Shown here piece after piece: positions 26,038 through 35,665 of a stretch of 47,853 nt of DNA. The notes below the pieces were generated by a model. That model saw only the letters and a program-made list of their open reading frames with translations. It made no database searches and was not told the DNA's origin. The number at the start of each line of letters is the position of its first letter. Position 1 is the first letter of the stretch. Source of the stretch: Oxalobacteraceae bacterium. Its GTDB lineage: Bacteria > Pseudomonadota > Gammaproteobacteria > Burkholderiales > Burkholderiaceae_D. Both the position numbers and the translations under genes were made by a program. The stretch is taken from contig JAIXQK010000045.1 of assembly GCA_027485795.1 (NCBI GenBank), positions 1-47,853 of the forward strand. Reading direction: 5' to 3'.

Positions 26038-26954
26038 GCGGTGTGCTCCGGTGAACGACGCGCAGCGATGGCATTACCTGCACGACTGGCCGATGGCCGC
26101 CCCAGTTGTTGTGAAATAAATTGTCCTGCATCGACAACCGCATTGAGATCGACTCCGGTAGAAATGCCTAAACCATCGAGAAGATACAACACGTCTTCGG
26201 TTGCCACATTGCCTGTTGCGCCTTTTGCATACGGACATCCGCCAAGCCCCGCAACCGAGGCATGAAAAATTGCAACGCCGCTACTCAATGCGGCATAGAT
26301 ATTTGCCAGGGCTTGCCCGTACGTGTCATGAAAATGACCCGCCAGCCGCTCAAGTGGAAACACCGTTGCCACATGTTCAAACACCTGTTGCACCTTGAAA
26401 GCGGTACCGACACCAATGGTGTCGGCGATATCAATCTCATCGCAACCGAGATCGCGCATTCGACGCGCCACATCGGCAACCGCTTCCGGCTGTACCTCGC
26501 CCTGATAAGGACACCCCAGCGCACAGCTAATACTACCGCGCAGCCTTAAGCCGTTGGCTTTGGCAGCAATCGCAACCTCGCGAAACCGCTCAATCGACTC
26601 AGCAATCGAGCAATTGATATTTTTTTGTGAGAACGCCTCGGACGCTGCGCCGAAAATCACGACCTCATCCGCACGCGCTGCGAGCGCCGCCTCGAATCCT
26701 TTCATGTTCGGCACCAAGGCTGAGTAGAGCGTCCCTGGACGACGCTGGATACTCGCCATCAATTCTGTGGATGTGGCCATTTGCGGCACCCACTTGGGCG
26801 AAACGAATGACGCCGCTTCGATATTCGGAAAACCTGCTTCGGACAAACGATTCACCAGCGCTAGCTTGACCTCCACCGGGATGGTCTGCTTTTCGTTTTG
26901 TAGTCCGTCGCGAGGGCCAACCTCAACCAGCTTGACCTTGTCAGGGAAACGCAT
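26034..26954 (-). CDS. liuE: Hydroxymethylglutaryl-CoA lyase
   Basis: The 306-aa DRE-TIM metallolyase splits 3-hydroxy-3-methylglutaryl-CoA into acetyl-CoA and acetoacetate, the last step of leucine degradation. Motifs: VEVGPRDGLQNE (metal Asp and catalytic Arg), GHFHDTYGQAL (metal His pair) and GLGGCPYAKGATGNVATED with the active-site Cys. Start ATG 26954 gives the family N-terminus MRFPDKVKLVEVG, 1 nt after the liuD stop. Length is normal. It overlaps the thioesterase start. Confidence 0.95.
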   Translation of the reverse strand: MRFPDKVKLVEVGPRDGLQNEKQTIPVEVKLALVNRLSEAGFPNIEAASFVSPKWVPQMATSTELMASIQRRPGTLYSALVPNMKGFEAALAARADEVVIFGAASEAFSQKNINCSIAESIERFREVAIAAKANGLRLRGSISCALGCPYQGEVQPEAVADVARRMRDLGCDEIDIADTIGVGTAFKVQQVFEHVATVFPLERLAGHFHDTYGQALANIYAALSSGVAIFHASVAGLGGCPYAKGATGNVATEDVLYLLDGLGISTGVDLNAVVDAGQFISQQLGRPSASRAGNAIAARRSPEHTA

Positions 26955-26955
26955 G

Positions 26956-28938
26956 TCAGCTCGCCTCCGGTGTAAATGACAATAACTGCGCACCTTCGGC
27001 GACTTGATCGCCGACGGCGTAGTTCAAGGCTTCAACCTTGCCCTTCGCAGGCGCGCTGATGGTGTGTTCCATTTTCATTGCTTCCATGATCAATAGCGGC
27101 GTACCTTTTTCTACGCTAGCACCTTCTGCAACCATGAGTTGAACGATCTTGCCGGGCATCGGCGCCGTCAAGCGGCCGCCTTCGGACTCATGCTCGCCGG
27201 CATGCGCCATCGGGTCGCTCCATGAGAGGATGCGATGCTGACCTTGCCAGAACACATGGAAACGGTCATCAACCCGTACAACCCGACCCGATATACGCCG
27301 GCCTTCTATCGACAACGATACCGAGGTCTGGTCAATCGCGATGCGGGTCAAGATTGTTTCTTGAGACTGGTAGGCCATACGCCAGCCATCACGTCGATAG
27401 TCGAGCACCACCTCGAATGCTTGATCATCGCAATCGAAGCGAAGCTGACGATGGTAGTTGCCATTCAAACGCCAACCCTGAGGTGAATCCCATGGGTCGT
27501 GGCTCGTGGTGTCCGGCATCGCTAACTTAGCCAGCCATAACGCGACCGTCTCGACGGGTACTGGCTCAGTGGGTGGAAACAGTAAAGCATGGTGACGCTC
27601 GATCAGACCGGTATCGAGCTCGGCATCGGTGAAAGCAGGGGTCGTAATGAGCCGCTCAAGAAATGCGACATTGGTCGCCGGCCCGACGATCTCCATCGCT
27701 TGCAGCGACTGCCGCATACGCGCCAGCGCCTGTGCACGATCATCACCATGCACAATCAGTTTCGCGATCATTGGATCGTAATGCGGCGTGATTGCATCGC
27801 CTTGTCGAACGGCCGCATCAATCCGTACTTCGCCGTGCGCGAACGCCACTGCATCAGGTAAACGAAGATGAAGCAAAGAACCGGTCGAGGGCAAAAAACC
27901 TTTCTCAGGGTTCTCGGCATAGATGCGCGCTTCGATGGCGTGTCCATCTATTCGCAAGTCCTGCTGCTGCATGGGTAGTGGTTCGCCTGCCGCAACGCGC
28001 AACTGCCATTCCACCAGATCGGTGCCGGTGATCAGCTCGGTGACCGGATGCTCGACCTGCAGCCGGGTGTTCATTTCCATGAAATAGAAACTACCGTCCT
28101 GATTTGCGATGAACTCAACCGTACCCGCACCGACATAGTCCACCGCGCGCGCCGCATTCACCGCCGCCTCACCCATCGCTTGCCGTCGCTCCTCTGTCAT
28201 TCCCGGCGCGGGTGCTTCTTCCAGCACTTTTTGGTGCCGGCGCTGTACAGAGCAGTCGCGTTCGAACAGGTAAACGCAATTGCCTTGGGTATCCGCGAAT
28301 ACTTGAATCTCGATATGTCGTGGCCGCTGCAAATATTTTTCGACCAAGACCCGGTCGTCGCCAAAGCTGTTGATCGCCTCGCGCTGGCAAGATGCCAGCG
28401 CCGCTGCAAAGTCTTCGCTACGCTCGACGATACGCATACCCTTGCCACCACCACCTGCGCTGGCTTTCAGCAATACCGGGTAGCCAATTGCATCGGCTTG
28501 CTCGCGCAGAAAATCAGCTTCTTGGCGCTCGCCGTGATAACCCGGCACCAAGGGTACGTTCGCCTGTTCCATCAGCGCCTTGGCCGCTGACTTTGAGCCC
28601 ATCGCACGAATTGCAGAGGCTGGCGGTCCGATGAAGACCATGCCATTTGTTTCACAGGCCGCCGCGAATTCTTCGTTCTCCGACAAAAATCCATAGCCTG
28701 GATGTATTGCTTCAGTACCGGTGTCTCGCGCAGCGGCAATGATGCGATCAATTCTTAGATAACTTTCTTTAGCAGGCGCAGGACCAATCAGGACGCTTTC
28801 ATCGCACATCGCTACATGCTGAGACTGCGCATCTGCTTGTGAGTACACCGCGACGGTGCGAATTCCGAGGCGCCGCGCGGTGGCAGCGACACGGCAGGCG
28901 ATCTCACCGCGGTTAGCAATCAGAATTTTTTTAAACAT
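26956..28938 (-). CDS. liuD: Methylcrotonyl-CoA carboxylase, biotin-containing alpha subunit
   Basis: The 660-aa subunit has a biotin carboxylase region (MFKKILIANRGEIACRV start, AGGGGKGMRIV ATP-grasp loop, EMNTRLQVEHPVTE active site), a linker domain, and a C-terminal biotinyl domain with EAMKMEH, where Lys carries biotin. It works with LiuB to carboxylate 3-methylcrotonyl-CoA. The frame is open 25 codons upstream, but that extension is encoded by a REP-like element (HPGVGRDPAT) and is not part of the protein. It follows bioA after a 188-nt gap holding the REP pair. Acetyl/propionyl-CoA carboxylases are similar, but the liuB/liuE context decides. Confidence 0.92.
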   Translation of the reverse strand: MFKKILIANRGEIACRVAATARRLGIRTVAVYSQADAQSQHVAMCDESVLIGPAPAKESYLRIDRIIAAARDTGTEAIHPGYGFLSENEEFAAACETNGMVFIGPPASAIRAMGSKSAAKALMEQANVPLVPGYHGERQEADFLREQADAIGYPVLLKASAGGGGKGMRIVERSEDFAAALASCQREAINSFGDDRVLVEKYLQRPRHIEIQVFADTQGNCVYLFERDCSVQRRHQKVLEEAPAPGMTEERRQAMGEAAVNAARAVDYVGAGTVEFIANQDGSFYFMEMNTRLQVEHPVTELITGTDLVEWQLRVAAGEPLPMQQQDLRIDGHAIEARIYAENPEKGFLPSTGSLLHLRLPDAVAFAHGEVRIDAAVRQGDAITPHYDPMIAKLIVHGDDRAQALARMRQSLQAMEIVGPATNVAFLERLITTPAFTDAELDTGLIERHHALLFPPTEPVPVETVALWLAKLAMPDTTSHDPWDSPQGWRLNGNYHRQLRFDCDDQAFEVVLDYRRDGWRMAYQSQETILTRIAIDQTSVSLSIEGRRISGRVVRVDDRFHVFWQGQHRILSWSDPMAHAGEHESEGGRLTAPMPGKIVQLMVAEGASVEKGTPLLIMEAMKMEHTISAPAKGKVEALNYAVGDQVAEGAQLLSFTPEAS

Positions 28939-28977
28939 GCATACTGCCCCGGTTATTTCTTTCTTTTTCAGAGTCGC

Positions 28978-29003
28978 TGGATCCCGGCCTACGCCGGGAT
29001 GAC
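28978..29003 (+). repeat. REP-like 26-bp palindromic element, copy 3 (pair B, left)
   Basis: TGGATCCCGG, CCTACG, CCGGGATGAC: same 26-bp length and orientation as copy 1. It lies 39 nt upstream of the liuD ATG (minus strand). Its partner is 29126-29151. Confidence 0.8.
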
Positions 29004-29125
29004 GACTCATCATTCCGCGATCGTCGATGAGCTATCCCAATTCGAGCAACGCCTAATAAAAACCACGGTCACTTGCAGTGCTGAACGAACCACGGCACGG
29101 CATGCCACACACCACCCTTCGCTAG

Positions 29126-29151
29126 GTCATCCCGGCGCAGGCCGGGATCCA
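29126..29151 (-). repeat. REP-like 26-bp palindromic element, copy 4 (pair B, right)
   Basis: GTCATCCCGGCGCAGGCCGG then GATCCA. It covers the last codons and stop of bioA: GSRPAPG-stop is read from the element. 122 nt separate it from copy 3. Confidence 0.85.
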
Positions 29152-30443
29152 GCAACTTTGTCCAAAACCGCTAGCGACACGTCACCCAGTAACGCAATCT
29201 CCTCATCCGAGACCACATACGGCGGCATCCAGTACACGGTGGTGCCGATAGGCCTGAGCAGCACGCCTTGCTGCAAAGCTTCTGCAAAAAATCGTCGCGA
29301 GAAACCGTCGACTACTTCCGGCATGACATCAAACGCGCAAATCATGCCGGTCTGCCGAGCATTGCTGACGTTCGGATGTACCGCCACTTTCGCCAGCGCC
29401 GCGCCTAACTTATTTGCGCGCTCACGGTTTTTCAGCAGCACATCATCTTCATCAAAAATATCCAGCGTCGCCAATGCGGCCCGGCACGCTAATGGATTGC
29501 CCGTATAAGAATGCGAATGCAGGAATGCGCGACCAATGTCTGGGTGATAGAAAGCCTGATAGATATCATCCGTGGTCATCACTAATGACAGTGGCAAATA
29601 GCCGCCGCTGATGCCTTTCGATAAGCACATGAAGTCAGGCCAGATCGCCGCCTGCTCGCACGCAAAAAAACTTCCCGTGCGGCCGCATCCAACCGCAATT
29701 TCATCTGCAATCAAGTGCACCGAGAACTGATCGCACAGGTCACGCAACTGGGTTAAATACCGAGCGTCGTACATCGCCATGCCGCCAGCGCATTGCACCA
29801 GAGGCTCAACAATGACTGCAGCGATCTGCCCAGCGCGACGATCCAACAGTGAACGCATCTGCGACAACGCGGCAAGCTCACCAAAGGTAGCGGGTGATGC
29901 CACCACATGAGCGCGGCGGTACATGCCACCATAAGCTTCCGTGAAAAGCGGCACATCGGTCACGCCGAGTGCGCCAACAGTTTCACCGTGGTAGCTTCCA
30001 GTGAGACAAACGAATTCCTGTTTTTGCGGATGCCCCGCATTGCGCCAGGCATGAAAGCTCATCTTCAACGCAATCTCTACGGCCGACGCGCCATCAGAAG
30101 CAAAGAAACAATGCCCGAGCGCGTGATTGGTTTTTGCAGCGAGTCGCTCCGACAACTGCACCACCGGCGCATGCGTGAAACCCGCCAGCATCGCATGCTC
30201 GAGTTTTTCTAGCTGATCGTTGAGGGCTGTATTAATGCGAGGGTTCGCATGACCAAACAAGTTAACCCACCACGAGCTCACCGCATCCAGATAGCGGCGC
30301 CCTTCGTAGTCGTACAGCCATGCACCTTTACCATGACTAATCGCCATGAGCGGCAGCGTCTCGTGATGCTGCATCTGTGTACACGGGTGCCAGACGCTGG
30401 CGAGACTGCGGGCTACCCAATCGGCGTGTGCTATCTGGTTCAT
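29127..30443 (-). CDS. bioA: Adenosylmethionine-8-amino-7-oxononanoate aminotransferase
   Basis: The 438-aa PLP enzyme makes 7,8-diaminopelargonate for biotin. Recognised by WHPCTQM near residue 18, DAVSSWWVNLFGHANP, TGSYHGETVGALG, ADEIAVGCGRTG and LSKGISGGYLPLS with the PLP Lys. The Trp/His/Cys motif separates BioA from other class III aminotransferases. It sits between liuB (11 nt upstream) and liuD, where liuC usually lies, and may supply biotin for the carboxylase beside it. Its last seven residues (GSRPAPG) come from a REP-like element, so the native C-terminus has been replaced or extended. Confidence 0.92.
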   Translation of the reverse strand: MNQIAHADWVARSLASVWHPCTQMQHHETLPLMAISHGKGAWLYDYEGRRYLDAVSSWWVNLFGHANPRINTALNDQLEKLEHAMLAGFTHAPVVQLSERLAAKTNHALGHCFFASDGASAVEIALKMSFHAWRNAGHPQKQEFVCLTGSYHGETVGALGVTDVPLFTEAYGGMYRRAHVVASPATFGELAALSQMRSLLDRRAGQIAAVIVEPLVQCAGGMAMYDARYLTQLRDLCDQFSVHLIADEIAVGCGRTGSFFACEQAAIWPDFMCLSKGISGGYLPLSLVMTTDDIYQAFYHPDIGRAFLHSHSYTGNPLACRAALATLDIFDEDDVLLKNRERANKLGAALAKVAVHPNVSNARQTGMICAFDVMPEVVDGFSRRFFAEALQQGVLLRPIGTTVYWMPPYVVSDEEIALLGDVSLAVLDKVAGSRPAPG

Positions 30444-30454
30444 TGCTTCGCGAT

Positions 30455-32062
30455 TTACATCCTGAACAAGCCAAACTTGGTTTCGGGTATTGGCGCATTG
30501 AGCGTTGCCGACAAACCAAGCGCCAGTACCGTGCGCGTATCAGCGGGGTCGATCACGCCGTCATCCCAAAGTCGTGCGCTGGCGTAGTAAGGATGGCCTT
30601 GATGCTCGTATTGCTCACGAATAGGCGCCTTGAACTGCTCCTCTTCTAGCGCACTCCAGCTACCGCCCTTGGCCTCGATGCCGTCACGCTTGACGGTCGC
30701 AAGCACCGAAGCAGCCTGCTCGCCGCCCATCACCGAGATACGCGCATTCGGCCACATCCAAAGCATGCGCGGCCCAAACGCACGGCCGCACATGCCGTAA
30801 TTGCCAGCACCAAAGCTGCCGCCGATAATCACGGTGAATTTCGGCACCTGCGCTGTCGCGACTGCGGTCACCATCTTCGCGCCATGCCGCGCAATACCTT
30901 CGTTCTCGTATTTGCGTCCAACCATGAAGCCCGTGATGTTCTGCAAAAACACCAGCGGGATTTTTCGCTGACAGCACAGCTCTATGAAGTGCGCGCCTTT
31001 CAGCGCCGACTCCGAGAATAAGATGCCGTTGTTGGCGACGATGCCAACTGGCATGCCATGCAAGTGTGCAAAACCGCATACCAGGGTGCTACCAAAGCGT
31101 GCCTTGAATTCATCGAACTCGCTGCCATCGACAATACGTGCAATCACCTCGCGAACATCAAATGGCTTGCGTGTATCGGTTGGAATGACACCATAGATGT
31201 CGCTCTCGCTATAGTTCGGCGCGATCGGCTCTCGCAGCACCAGCGGCTGGGGTTTACGCCGATTCAAGTTGCCAACGATGCTGCGGGCAATTACCAGCGC
31301 GTGCGTATCGTCTTGTGCCAAGTGATCAACGACACCTGATAGCCGCGTGTGTACATCACCACCGCCCAGGTCCTCAGCACTCACCACCTCACCCGTCGCC
31401 GCTTTCACCAGCGGCGGACCACCAAGAAATATCGTGCCCTGATTCTTGACGATGATGGATTCATCACTCATCGCAGGTACATAAGCGCCTCCTGCGGTAC
31501 ACGACCCCATCACAACAGCGATCTGCGGTATTCCTTGGGCAGACATCGTCGCTTGATTGAAAAAAATACGACCGAAATGATCTCGGTCGGCAAATACATC
31601 ATCCTGATTCGGCAAATTCGCACCGCCAGAATCCACCAGATAAACACAGGGCAAATGATTTTGCTCGGCGATCTCCTGCGCACGCAGGTGCTTCTTCACT
31701 GACATCGGGTAATAGGTGCCGCCTTTCACCGTGGCGTCGTTACAGACAATGACACATTCCTGCCCCTTGATTCGACCAATGCCGGTGATCACGCCAGCCG
31801 CAGGGGCAGCGTTGTCGTACATCTCGAAGGCTGCGAATTGTGAAAACTCGAGAAATGGTGTGCCAGGGTCGAGAAGCTGATTTACTCGCTCTCTCGGAAG
31901 TAGCTTGCCGCGCGCCACATGCTTGGCGCGCGCCGCGTCATCACCACCCAAGGCGATGCGCTCACAATGCGCACGCAAATCATCCACCAATGCCTGCATG
32001 GCGGCGGCGTTAGCCATGAACTCCGCCGAGCGGGTATTCAGCTTGGATTCAATCACCGGCAT
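30455..32062 (-). CDS. liuB: Methylcrotonyl-CoA carboxylase, carboxyltransferase beta subunit
   Basis: The 535-aa protein has the two crotonase-like carboxyltransferase halves. Markers: [59 protein letters not shown], and in the C-half [20 protein letters not shown] and [18 protein letters not shown]. These are methylcrotonyl-CoA carboxylase beta features; propionyl-CoA carboxylase lacks the NQDDVF run. Normal length (about 535 aa). GGAGA is 8 nt before the ATG. It partners with LiuD, the two genes being split by bioA. Confidence 0.95.
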   Translation of the reverse strand: MPVIESKLNTRSAEFMANAAAMQALVDDLRAHCERIALGGDDAARAKHVARGKLLPRERVNQLLDPGTPFLEFSQFAAFEMYDNAAPAAGVITGIGRIKGQECVIVCNDATVKGGTYYPMSVKKHLRAQEIAEQNHLPCVYLVDSGGANLPNQDDVFADRDHFGRIFFNQATMSAQGIPQIAVVMGSCTAGGAYVPAMSDESIIVKNQGTIFLGGPPLVKAATGEVVSAEDLGGGDVHTRLSGVVDHLAQDDTHALVIARSIVGNLNRRKPQPLVLREPIAPNYSESDIYGVIPTDTRKPFDVREVIARIVDGSEFDEFKARFGSTLVCGFAHLHGMPVGIVANNGILFSESALKGAHFIELCCQRKIPLVFLQNITGFMVGRKYENEGIARHGAKMVTAVATAQVPKFTVIIGGSFGAGNYGMCGRAFGPRMLWMWPNARISVMGGEQAASVLATVKRDGIEAKGGSWSALEEEQFKAPIREQYEHQGHPYYASARLWDDGVIDPADTRTVLALGLSATLNAPIPETKFGLFRM

Positions 32063-32077
32063 CTGGGCTGTCTCCGT

Positions 32078-32476
32078 TTACGGTTTCTCAACCGGTGGTT
32101 TTTCAAATTCGCCATCGACATAAAACCAGAGTCCGTCTTCTCGCACGAAGCGACTGGTCTCTTGCAAACGATGTCCTTTGCCGGCAACACGGCAGCGCGC
32201 CACAAAACTCACCGTTCCCTGATCAGCGTCTTGCGTCACTGATTTCACCTCGAGCCCAAGCCACTTCATGCTTGGGTCGGTGATTGTGTCTTGCGGACGT
32301 GTCGACGGGTGCCAGGTCGCTTTCAAATAGTCTTCGGCGCCGGTCACATAGGCGCTATAGCGGGACCGCATTAATTTTTCAACGGTATCCGCGACAGCGG
32401 TGCCGGCGAGGAAAGGCCCGCAGCAGGTATGGATTTGTTTGCCGCCGCAGGGGCAAGGCGTATCGTTGCTATTCAT
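32078..32476 (-). CDS. YchJ-like (UPF0225) protein with SEC-C motif
   Basis: The 132-aa protein starts with the Cys-rich SEC-C knuckle CPCGGKQIHTCCGPFLAG, followed by the YchJ core LMRSRYSAYVTGAEDYLKAT and a cystatin-like beta end RFVREDGLWFYVDGEF. YchJ proteins are widespread with no established role; SEC-C motifs bind zinc. It is 15 nt upstream of liuB in the same orientation, so it is read with the leucine genes, probably by chance of placement. Confidence 0.85.
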   Translation of the reverse strand: MNSNDTPCPCGGKQIHTCCGPFLAGTAVADTVEKLMRSRYSAYVTGAEDYLKATWHPSTRPQDTITDPSMKWLGLEVKSVTQDADQGTVSFVARCRVAGKGHRLQETSRFVREDGLWFYVDGEFEKPPVEKP

Positions 32477-32614
32477 AGCGTATCTATCGGGCGTCGAGCC
32501 AGTGTCTTCGTAAGTGCGTTGATCTGTTTAGTTTTCTTTGCTGGGCACATGTAGGGTGCGCTTAGTGAACGGGCGATTACAGATGTTGAATTCAGCGATG
32601 TGATGCTCCGGTTC

Positions 32615-33745
32615 TCATGCCAATGCTCGGCCAATCAATATTTTCTGGATATCGCTAGTGCCCTCATAAATCTGACATACGCGTACGTCTCGGTAGATAC
32701 GCTCTACCGGAAAATCTGCCAAGTAGCCGTAGCCACCGTGGATCTGTATCGCATCGCTGCAAACTTTCTCCGCGATCTCGCTAGCAAACAATTTGGCCAT
32801 GGCCGCTTCTTTCAAGCACGGCAGGCCTGCATCTTTCATGGTGGCGGCATGCCATATCAATTGACGTGCAGCCTCGATCTGCGTTGCCATATCAGCCAGC
32901 TTGAATTGCACCGCTTGGTGCTCGAAAATCGGCTGATCGAAACTTTCCCTGTCTTTGGCGTACGCAAGCGCGGCGTCAAACGCAGCGCGCGCCATCCCCA
33001 GCGCTTGTGCGGCAATACCAATTCGGCCGCCTTCCAGACCGGATAATGCAATCTTGTAGCCCATGCCTTCATCGCCAATCCGGTTGGCTGCCGGAATGCG
33101 GCAGTCCTCAAACATAATTTGTGCGGTGTCCGAGGAGTGCTGACCCAGCTTATCTTCAACACGCGCAACGATATAGCCCGGCGTGTTGGTAGGCACCCAG
33201 AACGCGCTGATGCCGCGCTTGCCGGCGGCTTTATCCGTTACCGCCATCACGATGCATACATCGGCATTTTTTCCACTGGTGATGAATTGCTTTACACCAT
33301 TCAGCACATAATGATCACCATCGCGACGCGCCGTAGTACGAAGCGCTGAGGCATCACTACCCGCGTGAGGTTCAGTCAGTGCGAATGCGCCTAGCATGTC
33401 GCCACGCGCCAGCGGCTGCAGCCATTGCGTTTTTTGTGCATCGTTCGCGTAAGCCATGCCGATGCTGCAGACCGGGCAATTATTCACCGAGATGATGGTC
33501 GAGGTACCGCCATCGCCCGCCGCGATCTCTTCTATCACGATCGCTAGCGCCAGATAATCCAAACCGGCGCCACCATGCTCCTCAGGCACGGCAACACCGA
33601 ATGCCCCGAGTTGCGCGAGTTGTACCAATGCTTTGCGCGGGAACTGGCGCTCACGATCCCATGTCGCAGTGTTCGGCAGCAATTGCTGCTGCGAGAATTC
33701 CCGCAGCGCGTCGCGAATCATTTGGTGTTGATCGGAAAGGATCAT
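32615..33745 (-). CDS. Short-chain acyl-CoA dehydrogenase
   Basis: The 376-aa FAD enzyme has LTEPHAGSDA (FAD/substrate loop), KQFITSGKNADVCIV, SGLEGGRIGIAAQALG and DAIQIHGGYGYL, and the C-terminal catalytic-base segment IYEGTSDIQKILIGR. The Glu in YEGTSD is the butyryl-CoA/short-chain type, unlike LiuA, which keeps its Glu in the [10 protein letters not shown] loop. It likely oxidises a short straight or 2-methyl-branched acyl-CoA from valine, isoleucine or fatty acids. It lies between the SDR and the YchJ-like gene, with 138 nt after its stop before YchJ. Confidence 0.88.
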   Translation of the reverse strand: MILSDQHQMIRDALREFSQQQLLPNTATWDRERQFPRKALVQLAQLGAFGVAVPEEHGGAGLDYLALAIVIEEIAAGDGGTSTIISVNNCPVCSIGMAYANDAQKTQWLQPLARGDMLGAFALTEPHAGSDASALRTTARRDGDHYVLNGVKQFITSGKNADVCIVMAVTDKAAGKRGISAFWVPTNTPGYIVARVEDKLGQHSSDTAQIMFEDCRIPAANRIGDEGMGYKIALSGLEGGRIGIAAQALGMARAAFDAALAYAKDRESFDQPIFEHQAVQFKLADMATQIEAARQLIWHAATMKDAGLPCLKEAAMAKLFASEIAEKVCSDAIQIHGGYGYLADFPVERIYRDVRVCQIYEGTSDIQKILIGRALA

Positions 33746-33797
33746 GCAACGAATTCGGTAGGTATCAAGTCCATGGATCCCGGCATTATTGATTTAA

Positions 33798-34469
33798 TCA
33801 CCACGCAATTTTTCTTCCGTCGTAACTCAAAAACGCCCCTGAGTCGGACGGCTTCAAGGTATCGATCACCTTGCGCATGCCGGATACGCTATCCCGCACT
33901 GCCACTGTCGCACCCGGGCCACCCATTTCCGTCTGCACCCAGCCTGGATGAATCACTGCCAGCGTGAGATCGGTATAGTCACCCCGCGCGGAATACACAG
34001 CCATGTTCAGCGCTGCTTTCGATGCGCGATAAATCCAAGCAGTACTGCCATTCGCCTCGGCGATGCTACCCAACACGCTGGTGATAAAAACAAAGCGGCC
34101 CTTCGCATCAGCCACAAACGGCGCAAGCAAGGGCAGCGCCTGCATCGCACCCAATACATTCGCATGCATCGCCGCATCAAAATCGGCTAGGGTCGGTGAT
34201 TCAGCCGCACCGTCCCAGTTGGGCAACACACCTGCCACGTAGAGCGCGAGATCAATCCTTTCGCCATCGAGGAGCCAAGGTAATTCGGCTAACGATTCGG
34301 GCTTCGTGACGTCGATCTTGATTGCATGCGCACCCTCGTCGGTCAGCATCGCCAGCGACGTTTCATCGCGCGCGGTCGCGAATACCTTCCAGCCGTCGGC
34401 AACCAATTGACGAACAAACTCTCGGCCTATGCCGCGCGATGCCCCGATCACGAGTGCGGTACGCGCCAT
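33798..34469 (-). CDS. Short-chain dehydrogenase/reductase
   Basis: The 223-aa Rossmann enzyme has the cofactor loop GASRGIGREF, DVTKPES, LYVAGVL (NAG-like position) and the catalytic TSVLGS (Ser) plus YRASK (Tyr and Lys). It resembles C-factor-like or FabG-type SDRs, not a clear 3-hydroxyacyl-CoA dehydrogenase. Its ATG shares one base with the thiolase stop (TGATG). Substrate unknown; location in the acyl-CoA cluster suggests a hydroxy/oxo-acyl or aldehyde substrate. Confidence 0.85.
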   Translation of the reverse strand: MARTALVIGASRGIGREFVRQLVADGWKVFATARDETSLAMLTDEGAHAIKIDVTKPESLAELPWLLDGERIDLALYVAGVLPNWDGAAESPTLADFDAAMHANVLGAMQALPLLAPFVADAKGRFVFITSVLGSIAEANGSTAWIYRASKAALNMAVYSARGDYTDLTLAVIHPGWVQTEMGGPGATVAVRDSVSGMRKVIDTLKPSDSGAFLSYDGRKIAW

Positions 34470-35650
34470 CAGAAAATCTCCAGCGCGATCGCGGTCGCTT
34501 CACCGCCACCAATACACAGTGACGCAATACCGCGCTTGCCGCCCGTCTTCTTCAAAGCCCCTAGCAAGGTGACAATGATGCGTGCGCCGGACGCACCAAT
34601 CGGATGGCCTAAGGCACAAGCACCACCGTGAATATTGATCTTCTCGTGTGCAATGCCATGATCATGCATGGCCGCCATAGCAACTGCGGCGAAAGCCTCG
34701 TTCACTTCGAACAGGTCAACATTACTCGTCGACCAGCCAGTTTTGTCATAAATTTTTTGGATAGCGCCGACCGGCGCCGTGGTAAACCAACTCGGCTCCT
34801 GCGAGTGACGACTGTGCGCGACGATGCGCGCAATCGGTGACACACCCATTTGCTTAGCCGCGGATTCCCGCATCAGTACCAGTGCAGCAGCGCCATCGTT
34901 AATCGATGATGAAGACGCCGCTGTGATCGTGCCGTCTTTTTTGAATGCGGGTTTCAGCGCAACGATTTTTTCTGGCTTAGCTTTCAGTGGTCCTTCATCT
35001 TTCGTGATGATGACCTCACCGCCCTTGCCAGAGACAGTGACTGGCGCGATCTCCCAGTCAAACGACCCCGCCGCTGCAGCGGCTTGCGCACGATGTACCG
35101 AAGCGATGGCGTAAGCATCTTGTTGCTCGCGCGTGAACTGATACTTGGCCGCGCAATCTTCAGCATAGGTGCCCATGGATCGGCCACGCTCGTAGGCATC
35201 TTCCAAGCCATCCAACATCATGTGGTCGTAAATCATCCCGTGCCCGATGCGGTAACCACCGCGCGCTTTCGGAATCAAATAGGGTGCATTGGTCATCGAC
35301 TCCATGCCGCCGGCAACCACCACGGTATTGGTGCCCGCGATCAGGGAATCAACTCCGTAGATCGTGGCCTGCATCGCCGAGCCGCACATCTTCGACAGCG
35401 TAACAGCGCCTGCCGACACCGGAACCCCGGCTTTGATCGCCGCTTGACGCGCGGGTGCTTGCCCCTGCCCGGCCATCAGGCAGTTGCCGAATATAACTTC
35501 ATCCACCACATCCGCTTTAACGCCGCTGCGTTCGAGAGCGGCGCGAATCGCCACCGCGCCCAGATCAGCCGCGGCGAGCCCGGCAAAGTCACCTTGAAAC
35601 GCACCCATCGGCGTGCGTGCTGCACCGACAATAACGATCGGATCCTGCAT
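34469..35650 (-). CDS. Acetyl-CoA C-acetyltransferase (thiolase)
   Basis: The 393-aa enzyme condenses or cleaves acetoacetyl-CoA. The nucleophile Cys89 is in TLSKMCGSAMQ, the His in NIHGGACALGHPIGASGAR, and the second Cys in SLCIGGGEATA. The 393-aa length fits the biosynthetic/degradative acetyl-CoA acetyltransferase group. In this cluster it should split acetoacetyl-CoA formed after leucine breakdown to two acetyl-CoA, although no CoA-transferase for acetoacetate is in view. It lies 15 nt downstream of aceK. Confidence 0.93.
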   Translation of the reverse strand: MQDPIVIVGAARTPMGAFQGDFAGLAAADLGAVAIRAALERSGVKADVVDEVIFGNCLMAGQGQAPARQAAIKAGVPVSAGAVTLSKMCGSAMQATIYGVDSLIAGTNTVVVAGGMESMTNAPYLIPKARGGYRIGHGMIYDHMMLDGLEDAYERGRSMGTYAEDCAAKYQFTREQQDAYAIASVHRAQAAAAAGSFDWEIAPVTVSGKGGEVIITKDEGPLKAKPEKIVALKPAFKKDGTITAASSSSINDGAAALVLMRESAAKQMGVSPIARIVAHSRHSQEPSWFTTAPVGAIQKIYDKTGWSTSNVDLFEVNEAFAAVAMAAMHDHGIAHEKINIHGGACALGHPIGASGARIIVTLLGALKKTGGKRGIASLCIGGGEATAIALEIF

Positions 35651-35665
35651 GGCTATCTCCTGTGA

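Noticed and set aside
28939-29013. 25-codon N-terminal extension of LiuD
   Set aside because: The extension is the translation of a REP-like repeat (HPGVGRDPAT); the family start is at 28938.
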